64,000 nt of DNA, from contig NC_065923.1 in assembly GCF_024586455.1 (NCBI RefSeq), positions 39,294,370-39,358,369 on the forward strand, read 5' to 3'. Under the pieces are notes generated by a model. It was not told the origin of the DNA. It ran no database searches and saw only the letters and a list, made by a program, of their open reading frames with translations. The position numbers and the translations under genes are program-made. Within the stretch, counting starts at the first letter, position 1. The number at the start of each line of letters is the position of its first letter. Source of the DNA: Bactrocera neohumeralis. Taxonomy: Eukaryota > Arthropoda > Insecta > Diptera > Tephritidae. Shown piece after piece: positions 58,581 to 64,000 of this stretch.

Positions 58581-59557
58581 TAAATAAAGTAACAAAGACG
58601 ACGACGACAAAGACGACCGCCTCATGCTTACATATAGCTTATTTTATTTAAAGTGCGAAAAGGGTACTTACAGTGAAGTGTTTCTATCACAAAGTTTTAG
58701 AGATTGGATCGGCATGAGCACACCTGAATATTATAAATTGTATAGTTTTTAAATCACCGTTTTATGAAAAACATTTTTCTTTTCCACGTAATGTTAAACT
58801 TATATCTATAGTTATCTTTAAAATGTTAGGCGTTGCTTGCGAAAAGCATAAACAATTAATTTGCTTGCTAAAGGTAAATCACACAAGACAGGACAATATA
58901 AGCGATAAAGCTTTTAGAAATATTTTTGTGTTGTGATTCAAGTGCTGAACCTTTTGATCATAGGAGCCTTAAGAAAGTAAAACTGTGAAATAGATGGAGC
59001 ACGATTTAATTGTTTTCCATTATTTTGCGAAAAAAATTTTACTCTGTTAAACATACGCGTATATATGTAGATGCTGCTATTCATCAACAATTCACATACT
59101 GATATATTTTGGAAGACCGACACCTTAATGTGTGGAAGCTCCTCGCTGACACTTTAGCTACCGCAAATCGTGAAATACTTTTGCAACAAAAGGTAGCAAA
59201 TTACCATTGCGGTCGCTTGTGGAAACCTTTCGCTTTTATGGGAATCAGCAGGAGTATTAAAAATACCGCAGGTGTTTTTACGTACATGCAACACTTCAAC
59301 AACTTTATTGCCTCTTTTTGTGTTTTTTTCTTTGCTACCTTTTGCATGCAACCTAAGTATATATACAAGTATATATACATATATGTATAAATATATCTAC
59401 AGGGCATTTATATTCTGATTTATTTGTTATAAACCAATAGATTTGGCACAGTTTAGACCTCTGACTCCTATTACAGCAGATAGTATCGTCTTCTACAAAA
59501 ATTGATGCTACATATGATATTGGAGTTGGCGCTTATTAGTGTCTACCAAGAAAATGT
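58581..59557. other. unassigned DNA
   Basis: 59105-59350 is less AT-rich, with open frames on both strands, but no family match. (TA)-rich tract near 59360. Confidence 0.35.
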
Positions 59558-60025
59558 TTGCTGTTGATGGCATTCAGCACTGTCACTAACACCAATGCTT
59601 TGAAACGGCGATTGTGTCTCATGAATTTAGTTCATAATTTCAGTTTTAATACAAGGTCATTCCAGATCAAAAAGGAGTCGAATGATAATATTTTAGATCG
59701 CCAATATTTTTTGAACAAATTATATGTACCTCTGAGTGATCAACTATTCTTTTCTACCATCCTATGCAACTTTAAATTGATAAAAATTGGATGTTTACTT
59801 GAACCGAAGTTTTTGCAATGTAAATTATTGTCTAATTTCAATCACCATACATGTCCAAAGCAACTTTTCAAAATACGCAGTACTTATCATTCTTTCAAAA
59901 ACAAACGGTCAGGCTATTCTTTTATGTCATCACCTATTCAACTCGTCTCACCGTTAAGTGAACAAACCTATTATACACTGTATCAACATGTTGCAGAAAT
60001 AAAAAAAATTTTGGAAGTAAAATAA
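59558..60025 (+). other. unrecognised 155-codon open reading frame
   Basis: The longest frame in the window that is not clearly a transposon. Starts MLLMAFSTVTNTNALKRRLC, ends HVAEIKKILEVK. Basic and rich in leucine, phenylalanine and asparagine, with several cysteines; no signal peptide, zinc-finger spacing or known motif is evident. No TATA box, splice signal or neighbour supports expression. Chance, an exon of an unseen gene and an unknown transposon piece are all possible. Confidence 0.2.
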
Positions 60026-60202
60026 CGTTTTAGCACAAGTAGATGTAGCGTCAACTTTCTAAAATTTGTATTCCATACTTAGCTGAAGGAGAACAATACA
60101 TTTCTTCACCGAAACTTATTTTGACAAAAAACAAATATTTTGTGTATCGTATTTATTTATGTCGTGTTATTTGTTAATTCACTGTTAAGAAAAAAACATT
60201 AC

Positions 60203-60805
60203 GGGTGATCCAAGTAGGCGTACGCTTCTAAATAGTCTTTTTTATGACAGACGAATGTGTTTCGTTCTCTTCGCTCAACTTATAGTCAAAATAATCGGCC
60301 TTCTGAGCGTACTATTCGCAACACCATCACCCATATTGAGACCCAGCATTCATTATTGGATAATATTCAACCGAATAGACAACGTCCAGCAGTGAAGAAA
60401 ATATAACAGCCATAGCTTAGAGCGTACACGAAGACCGTGAAGACAGCTCGGATTGACGTATGGAACGACTTGGCGCATTTTACGTCGAGATATTAAATTG
60501 AAAGCATACAAAATACAGCTTGTGCAAGAACTGAAACAGCTCGACCTTCCCTAACGACATTGCTTTGCTTTATGGGCTCTCTAAAAGTTCAAAGAGTTTT
60601 CGGACCAAATTTTGTTCAGCGATGAGGCCGAATCATCGAAAATTAGGCCAATTAATAGACCAAAGAAAGAGAATATGAAAGAGATAATCTTCAAAAAAAT
60701 AAAATTGCAAAGAATGTTTTTTCGAGTGATAATAAACATTTCCCATTAAATTTGATCTTTCTGTGTTTTTCTTTAAAAAGTAGGGAATTTTGAAATTGAC
60801 CACCC
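60203..60805 (+). mobile_element. rosa-like mariner, 5' half only
   Basis: Ends gggtgatcc (60203) and gaccaccct (60805) are short inverted repeats related to those of the DD41D elements. The interior gives the N-terminal half of the transposase: FRSLRSTYSQNNRPSERTIR, TITHIETQHSLLDNIQPNRQ, then in shifted frames TWRILRRDIKLKAYKIQLVQ, and FGPNFVQR at the first-aspartate region (lfsde in relatives). The catalytic C-terminus is deleted. It keeps the half missing at 33029 and 53918, but differs enough to be another subfamily. Confidence 0.7.
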
Positions 60806-61949
60806 TTTGTATGCAGTAGAAGATAAAATATATAATTTTTTGCTTTGCTCTCACTTCGAAATGAGCACACACTACTCTAGTGTTGTATGGAAATCTACTT
60901 TTCACCAACACAACTATATGCAAGCACATACATATTGATTATTTTGTTAAATACTTGTCAATTGAACCCGTAGATGTGAAGATTATATGATTTACTATTA
61001 TTCCATGTAGCTTGTTGCTTGTAAGTGTCTGTGATCTGTCTACAGCTCAGTCATTACTTGTGTGGCATATGAGTTTTTCGCGCGAATTCAATTAGAAACG
61101 CATACCATATAGTCAACAGGTCAAGACAAGAAAAGTAGTCCATAAACATATGTAGATACTTCTAGGCCTATTTGTATTAAAATCAGATGGTTGCAATAGT
61201 AGGTGGACATGCAAAAATAGAAATGTTTGAAATACTAAATTTTATTCAATTCTTCGATATGCTATTTCAACAACAAAGTTTGCTACGATAAGTTGAAACG
61301 AATCTTTATACGATTATTATTCAAAAAATTTTCTTTGTCGGATTAGGAAGATATACCATATGTGTAGCAAGTACAACAAATGCAACTTTTAACTAACTAG
61401 AAACCAAGTCCTTTTATGAGTCAAAGTCCTGCATCCTTCAAGGAAAGGCTTTTTTGGTCTTTCTGAAAAAGACAATGATTTAAACCGCCCTTTATTCAAA
61501 TGTAAACGCATTTGAAAGGTTGCTAGGAAGTTTTTAGTAAAATACTTTTGAAAGTTCTTACATCATTAACTTTCTCTGGTATCGATGTGAAATGCCAAAT
61601 AATTTTTAATCGGTTATAAGTTCAATTTATGTAAAATTCATGAAATAGTTCACGCTATTTTCACCTCATCCACCACGAATTACAAAATAATTCCCCAACC
61701 AATATGAAACCCATTGCTGGCAATCGCAGAACATCAACACAAGTAATGTCAAGCAGTACTATTGTGATCAAATTGAAAGTTGAATTTTTAATATATATTT
61801 CGCGTGTTTTTCGATTTTTTTTAAGTTGTTAGTACTATAAGTGACATCTATGCTTAATTTCACGACAAAATATTCATTAGTTTTTGAAATACGCGCCGTT
61901 TTGTGAGGCTCTAAAAGATCATTCTTCGATTTTTACTATTTCTAAATTT
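60806..61949. other. unassigned DNA
   Basis: Nothing recognised. Confidence 0.4.
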
Positions 61950-62205
61950 ATTGAACAAAGAAGTGCGATAATGCACCGTCTCATACTGCATTGGTTATTC
62001 GTGATCATTTCGCCACATTTTCAACTAATATCGTGCCGCAAACACCGCATTCGCCTGATTTACCTTCGTGTAGCTTCTGGCTATTCAGCAAATTTACATG
62101 ACCACTCCGAGGACACCACCTGGACTCAATTGAGGATATAAAAGCTGAATCGAAGAAGGCTCTGATGACCATCACGACGGAAATGGACAAAATTCACCTT
62201 TCAAT
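61950..62205 (+). pseudogene. mariner transposase C-terminal fragment
   Basis: Broken frames read DNAPSHTALVIRDHFATFST, NIVPQTPHSPDLPS, FWLFSKF, then LDSIEDIKAESKKALMTIT. These include the second aspartate; the third is replaced (PSCSF for PCDF). No ends visible. Confidence 0.75.
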
Positions 62206-62313
62206 TTGATTACAGTAGTATGTTGTCAACTGACTAACGTAAAGCTAAAATTCAAGCCGGGCTTGGCTTAAGTGTCAAATGCTTCTAATAAGCTAATAGT
62301 ATATGTTCTTATA

Positions 62314-62800
62314 TTGGGTAGTTGAAAAAGTCTTTTCGTATTTCTAATCAAACCTAAACTTACCTTTTCTTATGTATAATGAACTACGGTCGACCACTTT
62401 TTGCCATTTTCCCGCTAGAGACATTATTCCATCAGTGTAAATTGAAATTTTGAAATTTCCAGAACGGAAGCGAGCGAACCATTGTTGTGCTACACGAACT
62501 AATACAGCATTGTCTCCCGTCAACTTCACAAATTTTATTGGTGGCTTGCATAGCATTCTTCCCTTTTTCATAAAAAAATTTCAAAATAAAGTGAATTTCT
62601 TCATTATTTTTACTCATTTTTGAACAACTGTAACATTTTTTCAACTTCCTCTAATTTAATTATTTTTAGTTAAATGAAGCTTAAAATCTCACCTTTCCCA
62701 CACTATACGGTATGACACAATGTGACTGGTGGCACTGGAGTATATCTGCAACGACATATGTATATTGACCAAATACGAAAATTCTTTTTCGACTACCCAA
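62314..62800 (-). mobile_element. mariner-derived MITE, copy 2
   Basis: TA on both sides; ends ttgggtagttgaaaaagtct and (reversed) ttgggtagtcgaaaaagaat. On the minus strand MKKCYSCSKMSKNNEEIHFI, a shift, VRVAQQWFARFRSGNF joined to KISIYTDGIMSLAGKWQKVV. The HTH is fused to the C-terminal tail with the whole catalytic core missing. Same join as at 40371-40828, with a longer tail. Confidence 0.82.
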
Positions 62801-62839
62801 TATATTATATCATCTTAAACTTCGTGGTAAACTAAATGT

Positions 62840-62990
62840 TGACCTCTTTGTTTATTTTTTACGTAGGGAAACAAAAAGAAGTCATTTGACGCCAAGTCAA
62901 GACTATATGGTGGATGATTTATCAATCAGTGCTCAAAAATGCATTTGTTTCAGTCGATGAACTTTTTTGTTAAGTATTTTTTTTACTCAT
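62840..62990 (-). pseudogene. mariner transposase C-terminal fragment, third family
   Basis: Minus strand reads INHPPYSLDLASNDFFLFPY then VKN, the third-aspartate region of a mariner of a different subfamily (SND in place of PCD). Confidence 0.6.
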
Positions 62991-63185
62991 CGTAAAAATC
63001 GCCAAATGCACTTTATGTTCAAAAAGACAAGCGTATACGAAACTCTAATGAGTTGATGTGACTTTTGGACAGATATCTCTGACTGTCACGCCAACCCAGA
63101 AGAAAACATTTCGACGAATGTGTTTTCGCGCGAATTTTAAATTAAGTAATTCTTACAATCTTTTTCCCAGAGTAGTATATATAAT
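62991..63185 (-). mobile_element. mariner 5' end fragment, minus strand
   Basis: Matches 29690-29876: aaaaagacaagcgtatac, aactctaatgag, ttcgcgcgaattttaaatta, ending ccagag at the terminal-repeat position near 63170. Confidence 0.6.
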
Positions 63186-64000
63186 GTTGAAATTAAGGCT
63201 CATCATCTCCGACGCATTTTATACCACAAAACAACAACTAAAATGAATTTCGTCAATCCATAAGAAGAACTGAGATCCTGTGCTATTTCGCTCATGACAA
63301 CACGACTTACAAGCACTATTTCTCTAACTCTAAAATCGATTTAGCGGTTGACTTCGCCACCTTCACTGAATACTTAGTGCCCTTCAAATACTTACGTTCG
63401 TGATAAAGTTGACTTTCCAAAAGACTTTAGCAACCTTTTCGACTATTCCGTACCATGATTTCATTTGAAACACAGTTGTGCAAACAAATTCTTAGTTACT
63501 TTTTTGTATTCATACTAAAAATGGTCTGACCACTTTTTCGTCTTGAACCAACAGCTGCCAAATACACACTATTGATATATGGAGATCAAACTTGACACGA
63601 ACATAAAAAATGTTGTGCCAATCTAGGAGAAAAACAGTAAAATTGCATCAAAAGCTATATTTCTACACTGATAATACTTTAACATACAAGTAGACACTTG
63701 TATGAATATTTGTTCAAACCTTGAGGGCTCATGAGCTCTTAGTCCAAGTTAGCATCTCAGAGTATTTGATTGAATTATGCTTGTCGCGAATAAAACTTTA
63801 TTCTTAAACTTAAAAGCTTTTTCAGACAAAGTATGTTTATGTATTGTTTATTGATTGATTCACCGTTATTTTACTTGACACTGAGCGTGTAATAATACGA
63901 TTAGGAATCGGATTGATGGCTTTGGCTAGTTGGTAGAATTATTTCACTAACAATACTGAATATTTTCAAACCAAAACAATCAAATTGAAAAACCTGTTTG
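63186..64000. other. unassigned AT-rich DNA
   Basis: Nothing recognised. Confidence 0.4.

Noticed and set aside
1..64000. CRISPR array, operons, bacterial ribosome binding sites
   Set aside because: The window is eukaryotic; no regularly spaced direct repeats with unique spacers were seen.

Overview
This looks like AT-rich, gene-poor nuclear DNA of a higher dipteran, most likely a tephritid fruit fly. The evidence is the crowd of insect transposons: many irritans-type mariners, DD41D 'rosa' mariners (a lineage first described from Ceratitis rosa), RTE retrotransposons, a PIF/Harbinger element, a Tigger/pogo element and DINE-1/mini-me-like repeats with (GACR)n tracts. I find no convincing host protein gene, intact tRNA or rRNA. 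The window reads as intergenic DNA or a giant intron. Species assignment is inference.

Layout. 0-12 kb: fragments of a LINE RNase H, a 219-bp RTE-derived short element, three mariner remnants, a DINE-1-like repeat, a MITE (9597-10084) and a fused mariner remnant. 12-26.6 kb: retrotransposon graveyard with RTE fragments (12.2-16.65 kb, all plus strand, one split by a DINE-1-like repeat), a Jockey-like RT (17.1-18.1 kb), R1/LOA-like RT-RNase H remnants (19.6-22.0 kb), a second MITE (23.8 kb) and a minus-strand RTE remnant (25.6-26.6 kb). 27.7-31.3 kb: two minus-strand mariner remnants and a 1.1-kb DINE-1-like repeat. 33.0-34.0 kb: a foldback derivative of a DD41D mariner. 36.6-43 kb: mostly unassigned DNA with a 458-bp mariner MITE at 40.4 kb.

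43.6-50.1 kb is the most informative region: a mariner remnant interrupted by a Harbinger element (43847-49939; 19-bp perfect TIRs, ATT duplication), itself interrupted by a full-length RTE element (45069-48273; 10-bp target duplication). The Harbinger carries the expected two convergent genes, a DDE nuclease and a DNA-binding MADF/Myb-like protein, both decayed.

50.2-64 kb: DINE-1-like repeats, a Tigger/pogo transposase gene with introns and subterminal repeats (51.6-53.5 kb), a DD41D mariner with one nonsense codon (53.9-54.9 kb), a tRNA-derived SINE candidate with perfect A and B boxes (55.0 kb), possible piggyBac and LTR-element scraps (57.1-57.7 kb), an unrecognised 155-codon frame (59.6 kb), and more mariner pieces, including a MITE copy that shares its internal deletion with the one at 40.4 kb.

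How the parts relate: the autonomous families (Harbinger, Tigger, rosa, mariner, RTE) are all inactivated here, while their short non-autonomous derivatives are the forms present more than once. All calls come from reading the sequence by eye; no database search was run.
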